From contig JANMGQ010000154.1 in NCBI GenBank assembly GCA_031374735.1, positions 1-30,747 on the forward strand: DNA of 30,747 bases. Reading direction: 5' to 3'. The notes under the pieces are model-generated. The model ran no database searches. It was not told where the DNA came from and saw only the letters and a list, made by a program, of their open reading frames with translations. Source of the stretch: JABFRJ01 sp031374735. Lineage in GTDB: Bacteria; Pseudomonadota; Alphaproteobacteria; Rhizobiales; Hyphomicrobiaceae. Made by a program: the position numbers and the translations under genes. This document shows, piece by piece, positions 8,515 through 17,942 of this stretch. Position 1 is the first letter of the stretch, and each line of letters starts with the position of its first letter.

Positions 8515-9159
8515 ATGCGTTTCTACGGCTACTTCCGCTCCTCGGCCGCCTATCGCTGCCGCATCGCCTTCAACCTGAAGGGCGTGACGCCTGAGTTTGT
8601 GCCGATCCACTTGCGCAAGGGCGAACAGCGCAGCCCGAATTTTCTCGCGCGCAATCCGCACGGCCTCGTGCCGGCGTTGGAGATCGACGGCGGTGCCATC
8701 CTCGCCCAATCGCTCGCAATTATAGAATGGCTTGAGGAAACCAAGCCTGCGCCCGCGCTGTTGCCGAAGGCGGCGGCAGATCGGGCGCACGTGCGTGCGC
8801 TCGCGCTGTCGATCGCCTGCGATATTCACCCGCTGCAGAACCTGCGTGTGCTCGCCTATCTCAAGACCGAACTGAAGCTTGATCAAGCAGCGGCCGATCG
8901 GTGGTGTCGCCACTGGATCGAAGGCGGGCTCGCAGCTTATGAGGCAACGCTCGCGAAGAGCGGCACCGCGGGCGCCTTCAGTTTTGGCGATACGCCGACG
9001 CTGGCGGACATCTGCCTGATGCCGCAATTGTTCTCCGCCGATCGCTTCGGTGCTGATATCGCGGCGTACAGGCATATCAAGCGCATCCGCGCGAACTGCG
9101 ATGCGCACCCGGCCTTTGCAGCCGCGCATCCGGCGAAGCAGTCTGACAGCGAGGCATGA
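8515..9159 (+). CDS. maiA: Maleylacetoacetate isomerase (zeta-class GST)
   Basis: The 214-residue protein has the zeta glutathione transferase layout: thioredoxin-like N-domain with YFRSSAAYRCRIA (catalytic Ser motif), NPHGLVPALEIDGG (cis-Pro), LAQSLAIIEWLEE (glutathione Ser), then the all-helical domain with the conserved GDTPTLADICLMPQL N-capping box. The family isomerises maleylacetoacetate to fumarylacetoacetate in tyrosine, homogentisate or gentisate breakdown, or maleylpyruvate in some species. The fumarylacetoacetase and dioxygenase genes are not nearby, so the precise substrate is uncertain. The ATG at 8515 is the only start compatible with the family N-terminus. Its stop overlaps the next gene by four bases (ATGA), so the two are translated together. 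Confidence 0.9.
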   Translation: MRFYGYFRSSAAYRCRIAFNLKGVTPEFVPIHLRKGEQRSPNFLARNPHGLVPALEIDGGAILAQSLAIIEWLEETKPAPALLPKAAADRAHVRALALSIACDIHPLQNLRVLAYLKTELKLDQAAADRWCRHWIEGGLAAYEATLAKSGTAGAFSFGDTPTLADICLMPQLFSADRFGADIAAYRHIKRIRANCDAHPAFAAAHPAKQSDSEA

Positions 9160-9566
9160 GCCCAATGGTCGACCTGCTGTTCGTCTATGGCTCGCTCGTC
9201 AGCGCCGTGGCGCATCCGCAGGGCGAGCGGCTGCGCCGTGAGGCCACCTTGCTCGGTGCCGCGACCCTCCAGGCGCGCCTCTATCGCGTATCGTGGTATC
9301 CGGGCATTGAACTCAGCGGCGATGCGGCGGATATCGTGCATGGCGAACTGTATCGGCTGACAACGCCTGAAACGTCTCTGCGATGGCTCGACGAATATGA
9401 GGGCATCGCGCCCGGCCTGACGTCCGTTGCGCCGACGGATGACTACGAGCGACGGCTCTGTCGCGTTCGGCTGCATGCAGGCGACGCTCACGAGGCCTGG
9501 GTGTATCTCTATAGAGGCGATACACGCGGCCTTGAGCGGGTGCTCGACGGCCGCTGGCGCGGGTAA
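9156..9566 (+). CDS. Gamma-glutamylcyclotransferase-like (AIG2 family) protein
   Basis: The 136-residue protein opens with LLFVYGSLVS, the substrate-binding YGSL motif of the gamma-glutamylcyclotransferase fold, and has LRWLDEYEGI, where a Glu of the LDEYEG block is the usual catalytic acid. Family members cleave gamma-glutamyl groups to 5-oxoproline, or act on gamma-glutamylamines; the exact substrate cannot be read from sequence. Coupling by a 4-bp overlap to the glutathione-dependent maiA fits a link to glutathione chemistry, but this is inference. A second in-frame Met (residue 4) is an alternative start. Confidence 0.8.
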   Translation: MSPMVDLLFVYGSLVSAVAHPQGERLRREATLLGAATLQARLYRVSWYPGIELSGDAADIVHGELYRLTTPETSLRWLDEYEGIAPGLTSVAPTDDYERRLCRVRLHAGDAHEAWVYLYRGDTRGLERVLDGRWRG

Positions 9567-9596
9567 CTTCAATTCGGCGAACCGGATGCGACGGCG

Positions 9597-10142
9597 ATGA
9601 ACCACGACACCTACGATGACGCCTACATCGCCGACATTTTAAATGACGTTAAGACCATCGCAATGGTTGGCGCCTCAGCCAACACCAGCAGGCCGAGCTA
9701 CTTTGCCATGAAGTACTTGCTCGCCAAAGGCTATCGCGTCATCCCTGTGAACCCCGCAATGGGCGGCCAGTCGATCCTGGATCAGCCTGTGGCGGTTTCG
9801 CTGACGCAGATACCGGGCTTGCTCGACCTGGGCTCCGTCGACATGGTCGACATCTTCCGCAACTCGGATGCAGCCCTTGAGGTGACGCGTGAAGCTCTCG
9901 CGCTGAAGGACAAGCTTGGCATCAAGGTGATCTGGATGCAGCTTGGGGTGCGCAACGACACCGCGACTGCCGAAGCTGAAGCAGCCGGCCTGCGCGTGAT
10001 CATGAACCGCTGCCCCAAGATCGAATACGGGCGTCTGTCCGGAGAGATCGGCTGGGCCGGTGTCAACAAAGGGCTGATCTCGTCGCGCCGTCCACTGCTG
10101 GGGCCTGGCGTGCAGAGCCAGCGCATCGCGCCGCGCGAGTGA
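9597..10142 (+). CDS. CoA-binding domain protein (YccU-like)
   Basis: The 181-residue protein is a single CoA-binding Rossmann domain: VKTIAMVGASANTSRPSYFAMKYL (nucleotide loop), GYRVIPVNPAM, and a late VIWMQLGVRNDTATAEAEAAGL..MNRCPKIEY segment. It resembles the small stand-alone homologues of the acyl-CoA synthetase CoA-binding domain, such as E. coli YccU, whose role is not settled. It follows the cyclotransferase-like gene by 30 bases and is probably in the same transcript. The C-terminal 35 residues (after GEIGWAGVNK) are a longer tail than in YccU. The 173 bases after it, up to the TRAP gene, show no clear motif. Confidence 0.85.
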   Translation: MNHDTYDDAYIADILNDVKTIAMVGASANTSRPSYFAMKYLLAKGYRVIPVNPAMGGQSILDQPVAVSLTQIPGLLDLGSVDMVDIFRNSDAALEVTREALALKDKLGIKVIWMQLGVRNDTATAEAEAAGLRVIMNRCPKIEYGRLSGEIGWAGVNKGLISSRRPLLGPGVQSQRIAPRE

Positions 10143-10315
10143 CACAGCCGCGATATTGGCGAGGCTGTGATCGGAAGCAGCAATCGAGGTATCGTCCCAG
10201 GTCGCACACTTCTTCATATCAGCCATGTTGCAGTTCGCCACAGACCGTGACACATCTGCGCACCCGGTGATCAACAGCCGGCGTTTCAGTCAGATCTCTC
10301 AAGGGGAGGATCCGC

Positions 10316-11431
<1,116 letters not shown>

Positions 11432-11457
11432 GATCGCGCCATTGACGTGATGTGTGA

Positions 11458-11487
11458 ACGGGGCGCTTTGGCGCCCCGTTTGCGTTT
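11458..11487 (+). terminator. Rho-independent terminator of the TRAP binding-protein gene
   Basis: ACGGGGCGC (11458-11466) and GCGCCCCGT (11471-11479) form a perfect 9-bp stem with a TTTG loop, followed by a T-rich tail (TTGCGTTT). It is 27 bases beyond the stop codon. Confidence 0.88.
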
Positions 11488-11513
11488 CAATAGGGACGCG
11501 TTTCAATGGGGAC
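11482..11513. repeat. Tandem 16-bp direct repeat
   Basis: GCGTTTCAATAGGGAC (11482-11497) is followed immediately by GCGTTTCAATGGGGAC (11498-11513), differing at one base. A third, weaker match (TTTCAATCGGGGA) lies at 11544-11556. The first copy overlaps the terminator tail. There are no spacers, so it is not a CRISPR array. Confidence 0.7.
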
Positions 11514-11615
11514 GCATCCCGCGACGCCAGCAAGGCGCGCAAATTTCAATCGGGGATATTGGCAAGCCGGCGTCTGCACTGCTAGTCTTGGTTGTTGGCG
11601 GGCAGAGTGCGCGTG

Positions 11616-12170
11616 ATGTGGCGACGTGTTGGCATGGTAGTATCGGCGGCGCTGCTTGCGGCATGCTCCATGAAGCCTCCCACTGAGGCCGCTGCGCGCG
11701 ATGACCAGTTCCGGCCCCATCGCGAAGTTGAGACGGCGCCGTTTCGTTTTCCGGTGCAGCCCGGCAACATGACCATGCGTCTTGTGGCGCACATCGACCG
11801 GCAGACGAGTGCCGTGACGACGCTGGTGAAAATTCATCACAACTACCTCGGCCAACACAGGCACAACTACGAGACGGCGCGCAACAACCGAGCCGAGCAG
11901 CTTAAGCTCACGGTGGTTGCACGCTACGGCAATTGCCACGTGCGCACAAATTGCCCGCTCGACGAGCTCTACATCGTCGATGTCCCCGAACATGATCTGA
12001 GGGCCGCCGCCAAGTCCGGCTATGCGTTCAAGGTATTCCCCCGGGTTGGCCAGGATATCGTGGTGACGGTCCCGCCGGAAATGATCGCGTCGTTGAGTGC
12101 ACTCGTCGACCAGGATCGGTCGCGCACCGCCGTGGCATCGCGCGCGCCGCCCAGCCCACGCCAGCCCTGA
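11616..12170 (+). CDS. Putative lipoprotein of unknown function
   Basis: The 184-residue protein begins MWRRVGMVVSAALLAACSMK; the L-A-A-C lipobox puts the lipidated cysteine at residue 17, so it should be anchored to a membrane on the periplasmic side. The mature part has a beta-rich look, with repeated short hydrophobic strands (TMRLVAHIDR, AVTTLVKIHHNYLG, KLTVVARYG) and a pair of cysteines (C110 and C116 approximately, in YGNCHVRTNCPL) that may form a disulfide. The tail is Arg/Pro-rich. I recognise no family. The start is uncertain: the frame is open from TTG at 11592 and GTG at 11607, but the ATG at 11616 gives the best signal peptide. The 221 bases after it, up to the ParA gene, hold only a TTGACT (-35-like) at 12251 with no good -10. 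Confidence 0.65.
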   Translation: MWRRVGMVVSAALLAACSMKPPTEAAARDDQFRPHREVETAPFRFPVQPGNMTMRLVAHIDRQTSAVTTLVKIHHNYLGQHRHNYETARNNRAEQLKLTVVARYGNCHVRTNCPLDELYIVDVPEHDLRAAAKSGYAFKVFPRVGQDIVVTVPPEMIASLSALVDQDRSRTAVASRAPPSPRQP

Positions 12171-12391
12171 GTCCGCCGCTGGATAGACTGCGGCTTGTGC
12201 ATCGACGCATAGGCACTTTTCTAAACTCACGTCTAATCGCGCGGCTTCGATTGACTTCGTATGGTCGAATCGGTCAACGTTTTATGTGAAACCTCTGCTG
12301 TTCAGCGCGTCACAATTCTGTTCCGACAATGTCGCAAAGACCGTCGGAGGCAGATCACAGCTGCACCGTTAGACAACTTATTGGTGGTCCC

Positions 12392-13312
12392 ATGCGCAAT
12401 ACTATTGCAGTGATGAACACCAAAGGCGGCGTCGGCAAATCGACGCTTGTGCTGGCGTTGGCTGAAACGCTGTCGGCCCTGCACCAGAAGACGGTCCTGA
12501 TCATCGACTCAGACTCGCAAGCGAGTGTCAGCGCCATGCTGATGACCGCCGCAAACCTGCACAAGCTGCAGTCCAGCGGATTGACGATCGTTGATCTACT
12601 CGGGCAAGCCGTGCTGCAACATCAGCCGCTCGATTGGGCGAAAGTGGTGGTCGGCGGCGTCTCGGATGTCGACGACGCTCGCTCGGTGTACCTGATCCCA
12701 AGCGACATGCAGCTGACGCTGTTTGAACGTGAAGTGTCCAAGGAAAGCCAACACGCCCGCCTGCGCTCGACCATTGGCGCGCTGTTGAACGCGACCCGCA
12801 GTGTGTTCGACATCGTGCTGATCGACTGTCCTCCGGGCCTCTCGGTGCTGACAGAGAGCTGGCTGCGCGAGGCAGATTTCCACGTCGCACCGACCAAGCC
12901 AGACTATGTTTCCGCCTGCGGCCTGGAGGTGTTCCGCCGCTTCAAGAGTCTGAACCCGGAAATGGGCTTTGCTGAAAACCTCGGCGTGGTCATCAATATG
13001 AAGGACGAGATGTCCTCCCAAGATCGCGAGTATGATCGCTGGTTGCGTCAGGCGGCCGACAACCGCTGCTTCGCTCACGCTATCACGCGCTCGAACTCGC
13101 TGCAGCACGCCGCGCAGTATCAGACGCTCGACCGGTCGTTCCAGGCCAAGTACCCAGGCGATGCTGGCAAGGGTGTACGCGCTGTCGCAGAAGAGCTGAT
13201 TGCGCGTCTCGCCGCCGCCAACGCGGTGGTTACCGAGGAGCCTGCAGCGCCGAAGGTCGAGCCGAAGGCGATGGACACTGCCGCCGATCTGCCAATGGCG
13301 GCAAACGGCTGA
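12392..13312 (+). CDS. ParA/MinD-family ATPase, without an adjacent ParB
   Basis: The 306-residue protein carries the deviant Walker A KGGVGKST (residues 11-18, with the second signature Lys at 11), a switch I region at IIDSDSQASVS (Asp39, Asp41) and Walker B IVLIDCPP (Asp145). The usual D-x-D-P-Q has Ser instead of Pro (DSDSQ). Such ATPases form ATP-bound dimers that bind DNA or membrane and position plasmids, chromosomes or protein clusters. No ParB, parS-like repeat or replication gene is near, so a role in protein positioning is as likely as DNA partition. The C-terminal 40 residues are Ala/Pro/Glu-rich and disordered. The ATG at 12392 directly precedes the first strand; the open frame upstream to 12329 gives a non-family leader. 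The next gene encodes a membrane J protein on the same strand. Confidence 0.88.
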   Translation: MRNTIAVMNTKGGVGKSTLVLALAETLSALHQKTVLIIDSDSQASVSAMLMTAANLHKLQSSGLTIVDLLGQAVLQHQPLDWAKVVVGGVSDVDDARSVYLIPSDMQLTLFEREVSKESQHARLRSTIGALLNATRSVFDIVLIDCPPGLSVLTESWLREADFHVAPTKPDYVSACGLEVFRRFKSLNPEMGFAENLGVVINMKDEMSSQDREYDRWLRQAADNRCFAHAITRSNSLQHAAQYQTLDRSFQAKYPGDAGKGVRAVAEELIARLAAANAVVTEEPAAPKVEPKAMDTAADLPMAANG

Positions 13313-13368
13313 CGGGCGCCCGCGCAACCGTGGCGTAATCGCCGCAGGTTTGCTGCTTCTTCGTTTTG

Positions 13369-13403
13369 GCACCGCACTGAGCCATAAAGGTGCCGCACTG
13401 AGC
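13369..13403. repeat. Short direct repeat, 20-base period
   Basis: GGCACCGCACTGAGC (13369-13383) recurs as GGTGCCGCACTGAGC (13389-13403) in the 160-bp gap between the ParA and J-protein genes. Two copies spaced 20 bases apart lie on about the same face of the helix and could be a protein-binding site, but nothing further supports this. Confidence 0.4.
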
Positions 13404-13472
13404 TTGGATCTCTGTCTATGTTGATCGCGCTGGCACCGAGGGGGCCAGAGCAGGCGGGCGGAGAGGCTATTC

Positions 13473-14936
13473 GTGCGGCGTTTGGGCGGGGCATGCGGCG
13501 CAGTTGCGCCCGTGATCATGCGACTGGGGCTTTTGGTCCTGTCGGCAATGGTTGTGGCTGACAGATCGGCAATGGCCGATGGCGAGCAGGTGCTGCTGCC
13601 ATACCAGTGCAGTGTCGATCGTGGTCGCGTCGCATTGAGCCCGGCGCCGGAGCGTGCATATCGGCTGGTAAGCCCGCGTGCATCGCACGCCTTCACAGCC
13701 TGTGCCCCAGCCAACCCGAACCGCTGCAGAACCTGGCAAATCCACAAGTTCGATTTCATGTGCGGCGGGCAGCGTGTGCCCTGGCTGGCGGTCGCCGCGA
13801 CTTTGATCGAGCGAGCGCCGCAGCGCGGCCGCATCGAGAACGGGCGACTGATGCTTCGGCTGGGCCCGGAGTGGCAGCGTCGCGCGCTGATACCAACTGG
13901 ATTTCGTGATCCGTTCGGGGACGCCGAAAAGATGCTCGCCTTTCCCGTCGGCTTTGCGCCGAGCCTTGGTAGCGGCGTGCGCTTTGCCGGCGCACTGACA
14001 CCGCCGCCGACGGTGGTCGACGCGAAGCCCGAACCGAAGGTCTCTGAGGCAAAGCCGACGGAGCCCAAGGGCGCGGAGGCGAGGTCGGACGGAAAAATGG
14101 CAAAGGTTGAGTCAAGGCCCACCACCACGGTTGAGCCGCCGGCCGCAAAGCAGCCCACGACAGCGATCAGCCAAGGTTGGGCCGCCACAGTAACGCCTGC
14201 CGGATCCCTGTCGGCAGAGGCTGCGGGTTTCTCAGTGGCTATACGTGGCGTGGTCGGGGGATGCATCGTGCTGCTGGCCTGGGCTGGCTTGTTGTTCGCG
14301 CGTCGGCGGTTTGCCGGGAGCGGTTCGACTGCCAATGTCCAAAGCGGAAGCCCGGCCCCAGCGTCGTCGGGTAGCAACACGACCGACGAGGCTGCGCTCT
14401 GCGCCGAACTCGTAGCGCGCGCTGTCAATCTGCACCAAGTCTCGCGCGAGGCGGTTGGTGCCCTGCCAAATGCCAATCTGCGCACGATCCTAACCAACGA
14501 TCTCTCGGCCATTCAACGGCGCTTGCTTTCGGCTGAGTTGACGGCTGATGTCGCCGACGAGCGCTGGCATGCCGTCAAGCCCATGGTGACCGCCGCTTTG
14601 ACGGACCTCGAACGTATCGCGCGCATTATTGCGGGCGTCTTGTCGAGCCAGCCGGCACCATCGCCCGACGTTGCGCCGCTGGTGGCCATGGCTGCGGTGC
14701 CTGAGACGGCTGATGAGGCTTTTGAGATATTGGGCGTCAATCCGGCGGCTAGCCGGACCGTGGTCAAGAAGGTCGTCGATGGCTTGCGCCAGAGCTGGCA
14801 TCCCGACCATGCGCGCGATACACAGGATCGGGTGCGCCGCGAAGAGCGCATGAAGCAGATCAACATTGCCTGGGATCTCATTCGCTCCAGCCAAGAGCCC
14901 GCGACGGGCGCTGTCGAAGCCGAACGCGCGGCGTGA
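13473..14936 (+). CDS. Membrane-anchored J-domain protein with periplasmic cysteine domain
   Basis: The 487-residue protein has a signal-like hydrophobic N-terminus (about 16-36), then a small extracytoplasmic domain with four cysteines (C46, C77, C85, C97), a low-complexity Pro/Glu/Lys/Thr linker (about 180-240), one membrane helix (about 256-278, followed by Arg-Arg-Arg-Phe), a helical region, and a C-terminal J domain. The J domain is seen in EAFEILGVNPAASRTVVKK (helix I-II), HPD at 443-445, and MKQINIAWDLI (helix III). HPD is needed to stimulate the ATPase of Hsp70/DnaK. The topology puts the J domain in the cytoplasm. The GTG start at 13473 has AGAGG six bases upstream; an ATG at 13518 would give a cleaner signal peptide. 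It lies 160 bp after the ParA gene. Function is not known. Confidence 0.82.
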   Translation: MRRLGGACGAVAPVIMRLGLLVLSAMVVADRSAMADGEQVLLPYQCSVDRGRVALSPAPERAYRLVSPRASHAFTACAPANPNRCRTWQIHKFDFMCGGQRVPWLAVAATLIERAPQRGRIENGRLMLRLGPEWQRRALIPTGFRDPFGDAEKMLAFPVGFAPSLGSGVRFAGALTPPPTVVDAKPEPKVSEAKPTEPKGAEARSDGKMAKVESRPTTTVEPPAAKQPTTAISQGWAATVTPAGSLSAEAAGFSVAIRGVVGGCIVLLAWAGLLFARRRFAGSGSTANVQSGSPAPASSGSNTTDEAALCAELVARAVNLHQVSREAVGALPNANLRTILTNDLSAIQRRLLSAELTADVADERWHAVKPMVTAALTDLERIARIIAGVLSSQPAPSPDVAPLVAMAAVPETADEAFEILGVNPAASRTVVKKVVDGLRQSWHPDHARDTQDRVRREERMKQINIAWDLIRSSQEPATGAVEAERAA

Positions 14937-15030
14937 GGCAGGCCAGTCCGTCAACATCCAGGGGGCTTGGACAGGTGCTTTCCCGCGCACTCGTTCCGTT
15001 CTACGGTTGGATGTCCTGGAGAGCAAACGC

Positions 15031-16560
15031 ATGGCCGCGCCGTCCAAGTCCGTCAGCCTCGATGGCAATGTGGCCCGTCTGGCACCACGGCTCGCTGAGC
15101 TGAGGTCGGCAGGCATCGGTCATCTGATCAACGGTCGTCGCGTGGATAGCCGTAGCGCCTTCGAGACGCACTCGCCCGTAGACCGGTCGCTGATTGCCAA
15201 CGTGGCCCAGGGAACTGGCGACGACATCGACGCCGCTGCGGGCGCGGCCAAGGCGGCCTTCAAGGCCTGGGCCGCCTGGGCGCCCGATAAGCGCCGCGCG
15301 CTGCTGCACAAGATCGCCGACGCGATCGAGGCGCAGGCCGAAACCATCGCGTTGATGGAATGCTGGGACACGGGGCAGGCGTATCGCTTCATGTCCAAGG
15401 CGGCCGTGCGCGGCGCTGAGAATTTCCGCTTCTTTGCCGATCGGGTGGCCGGTGCTCGCGATGGCCAAAACCTGCCGAGTGGCGATCATTGGAACGTCAC
15501 CACGCGTGTGCCCATCGGCCCCGTGGGCGTGATCACGCCGTGGAACACACCGTTCATGCTCTCGACCTGGAAAATCGCGCCGGCCTTGGCGGCCGGCTGC
15601 ACGGTCGTGCACAAGCCCGCGGAATGGTCGCCGGCAACGGCCGATATGCTCGTGAGAATTTGCCATGAGGCGGGTCTGCCGCCGGGCGTCTTCAACACCG
15701 TGCACGGCATCGGCGAAGAGGCGGGCAAGGCGCTCACCGAACACCCTGACATCAAGGCCATCGGCTTCGTCGGCGAGAGCGCCACTGGGTCTGCCATCAT
15801 GCGTCAGGGCGCGGCGACGCTGAAGCGCGTGCACTTTGAGCTTGGCGGCAAGAATCCCGTCATCGTGTTCGATGACGCAGACCTCGACCGCGCGCTCGAT
15901 GCCGTCGTGTTCATGATCTACTCGCTCAATGGTGAGCGTTGCACGTCGTCTTCGCGGCTACTGGTGCAGGAGAGTATCGCGGCCGAGTTCACAGCCAAAG
16001 TTGCGGCGCGCGTGAAGAAACTCAGGGTCGGCCACCCCTTGGATCCAGCGACGGAGGTCGGCCCGCTGATCCACCAGCGACATCTCGACAAGGTCTGCTC
16101 GTATTTCGACATCGCGCGCAGCGAAGGCGTCACGATCGCCGCTGGCGGCGCGGCACACGCAGGGCCGGGTGGCGGTCATTATGTACAGCCGACACTGTTT
16201 GCACAGGCGAAGCCTAACAGCCGCGTCGCGCAGGAAGAGATTTTCGGACCCGTGCTGACTGTTGTGCCGTTCAAGGACGAGGCAGAGGCAATCTCCATTG
16301 CAAACGACGTCCGTTATGGTTTGACTGGCTATGTTTGGACGCGTGATGGCGGACGCGCGCTGCGCATTGCCGATGCGCTGGAGGCCGGCATGATATGGGT
16401 CAACTCCGAAAACGTGCGCCATCTGCCGACGCCGTTCGGGGGCATGAAAGCCTCCGGCATCGGCCGCGACGGTGGTGACTATTCGTTCGACTTCTATATG
16501 GAAACGAAGATGGTCAGCCTTGCGCTTGGCCGGCATGCGATTTCGAAGCTTGGCCATTGA
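15031..16560 (+). CDS. hpaE: Aldehyde dehydrogenase, HpaE-like (5-carboxymethyl-2-hydroxymuconate semialdehyde dehydrogenase)
   Basis: The 509-residue protein is a full NAD(P)-dependent aldehyde dehydrogenase: VGVITPWNTPFMLSTWKIAPALAAGCTVVHKPAEWSP (coenzyme and oxyanion Asn), FVGESATGSAIM (nucleotide loop), FELGGKNP with the general base Glu270, and NGERCTSS with the catalytic Cys304. The WNTPFMLSTWK and GERCTSSSRL variants are close to HpaE, which oxidises the ring-cleavage product of homoprotocatechuate, but general ALDHs differ by few residues, so the substrate is a reasoned guess. No other hpa genes are in the window. The ATG at 15031 has GGAGAG seven bases upstream, a strong site. The reading frame is open further upstream, overlapping the J-protein end, but without a start signal. 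Confidence 0.85.
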   Translation: MAAPSKSVSLDGNVARLAPRLAELRSAGIGHLINGRRVDSRSAFETHSPVDRSLIANVAQGTGDDIDAAAGAAKAAFKAWAAWAPDKRRALLHKIADAIEAQAETIALMECWDTGQAYRFMSKAAVRGAENFRFFADRVAGARDGQNLPSGDHWNVTTRVPIGPVGVITPWNTPFMLSTWKIAPALAAGCTVVHKPAEWSPATADMLVRICHEAGLPPGVFNTVHGIGEEAGKALTEHPDIKAIGFVGESATGSAIMRQGAATLKRVHFELGGKNPVIVFDDADLDRALDAVVFMIYSLNGERCTSSSRLLVQESIAAEFTAKVAARVKKLRVGHPLDPATEVGPLIHQRHLDKVCSYFDIARSEGVTIAAGGAAHAGPGGGHYVQPTLFAQAKPNSRVAQEEIFGPVLTVVPFKDEAEAISIANDVRYGLTGYVWTRDGGRALRIADALEAGMIWVNSENVRHLPTPFGGMKASGIGRDGGDYSFDFYMETKMVSLALGRHAISKLGH

Positions 16561-16581
16561 CGCCGCACCGATGCGATCTGG

Positions 16582-17823
16582 ATGATGCTGTCCTCCCTGA
16601 AGAATTGGCTCGGACTTGCGCCCACGGCCGAGGACCTGTTTGCCGAGGCTGTGAGATCCGTGCTGGCGGCCGAGGGGGCGTCGGCCTACGTCTATGATCG
16701 CGCAAAGTTCGCCTTCGTCGACGGCAGCAAGACCATCTATTTGCAGAGCATCTTCGGCCGCTGCCGGGATATGCCGCCGAGCGCGCAGGTGCGCCTGGTG
16801 CAACGTTTTGTGCGAGGCGCGCTCGTCGCACCGCGCGAAATCAACGGCGTGCAGGATCTCGCCGACGACGTTGTTCCGCTGATCCGCAGCCGTGCCGAGG
16901 TCGCCCTGCACAGGTTGGTCGCTGAAGCGGCCGGCGCCGAGCGACCGCAGGAAATGGATCTGGCCAGCACGCCCTTCGTGGGCAATCTCGTGGTGACACT
17001 CGGCATCAACCGAGCGGACACGATCCAGCGCTTGTCGCTCGCCGATCTCGAACGGGCGGGCATGACCGTTGATAGCCTTCTGCCGCGCGCCAGGGCGAAC
17101 CTGCGGCGCCTCTATCCCGCCTGCGGCTTCGCGCCATTCTCGGCATCGGGGTCAGCCCCGGGGCTGTTCTACGCGACGGAAGCTGAGACCTACCAGGCCT
17201 CGATGTTGCTCTACCCGCGAGGCCAAGTGCTGCAGATGCCTCAAGTTGATGGGCAACCCGTGTTGATGGTGCCAACGCGCGACATGATGTTCCTGACCGG
17301 CAGTGACAACACGCGCGGGCTCGATGCGCTTCTCGACCTCGTGTTCGACAAGTATCTCGACTGGCAGCACCGCTGCGCGCCCGCCCTTTGGACATGGCGC
17401 GATGAGCGCCTCGAGGAGTGGCAGCCAGCCAGAGGCACAGAGACCCACCGCAGATGGAGCAACTGCAGGGCTGTCGGCCGTGCAACCGAGTATGTGATGC
17501 AGAAGGGCGCGCTGGATGCCCTGCATCGGCGCATCGGCGAGGACATCCACGTCGCAACCTACAAGATGCTCGCGAAAGATGGGACGGTGCATGCAACTTG
17601 CGTCTGGACCGAAGGCGTGACCGACATGCTGCTGCCCCAGACCGATACGATCACGTTTGTGCCCCAGTCCGGGGCACCGTTCGTGGTGCCTTGGGCCGCG
17701 GCCGAACGGATTGCAGGCCATTTGCTCGAAGCCTCGCCCGAGTATTCCCCGCGACGTGTGCGTGTGCGCGCGTTCCCGACGCCCGAGCAGTGCGCCGCGC
17801 TCGAGGTGATCCAGGTGGCATGA
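16582..17823 (+). CDS. Uncharacterised protein, possibly DUF1444 (YtpQ-like)
   Basis: The 413-residue protein has no signal peptide or membrane segment and so is probably cytoplasmic. The order of features (an N-terminal helical part, a middle strand-rich part with MTVDSLLPRARANLRRLYP, and an LMVPTRDMMFLTGSDNTRGLDALLDLV block) resembles DUF1444/YtpQ proteins, where a 'P-x-R-D...TGSDD' motif is conserved. This match is from memory of the family pattern and is tentative. The C-terminal third (FVVPWAAAERIAGHLLEASPEYSPRRVRVRAFPT) is not recognisable. It follows the aldehyde dehydrogenase by 21 bases and may share its transcript. It starts with two Met codons at 16582 and 16585; either may be used. 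Confidence 0.6.
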   Translation: MMLSSLKNWLGLAPTAEDLFAEAVRSVLAAEGASAYVYDRAKFAFVDGSKTIYLQSIFGRCRDMPPSAQVRLVQRFVRGALVAPREINGVQDLADDVVPLIRSRAEVALHRLVAEAAGAERPQEMDLASTPFVGNLVVTLGINRADTIQRLSLADLERAGMTVDSLLPRARANLRRLYPACGFAPFSASGSAPGLFYATEAETYQASMLLYPRGQVLQMPQVDGQPVLMVPTRDMMFLTGSDNTRGLDALLDLVFDKYLDWQHRCAPALWTWRDERLEEWQPARGTETHRRWSNCRAVGRATEYVMQKGALDALHRRIGEDIHVATYKMLAKDGTVHATCVWTEGVTDMLLPQTDTITFVPQSGAPFVVPWAAAERIAGHLLEASPEYSPRRVRVRAFPTPEQCAALEVIQVA

Positions 17824-17942
17824 GGGCGGCGGGGGTCGCAACGCCGTAACTCTCTTTCCAGGCACAACCTTGCGTCCGTAGTTGCTTTCCCATATTGTTC
17901 CTGGGGTAGCGTTGGGATGTGCGAGTGTGGTGTGAGGTGTAG

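Noticed and set aside
11482..11556. Possible CRISPR repeats (GTTTCAAT units)
   Set aside because: The units are directly adjacent with no spacers, there are only two good copies, and no cas gene is near.
12596..14512. A 638-codon open frame on the minus strand across the ParA and J-protein genes
   Set aside because: Its translation has no family marks and is rich in Arg, Ser and Pro as expected of an antisense shadow; both plus-strand genes beneath it have clear domains.
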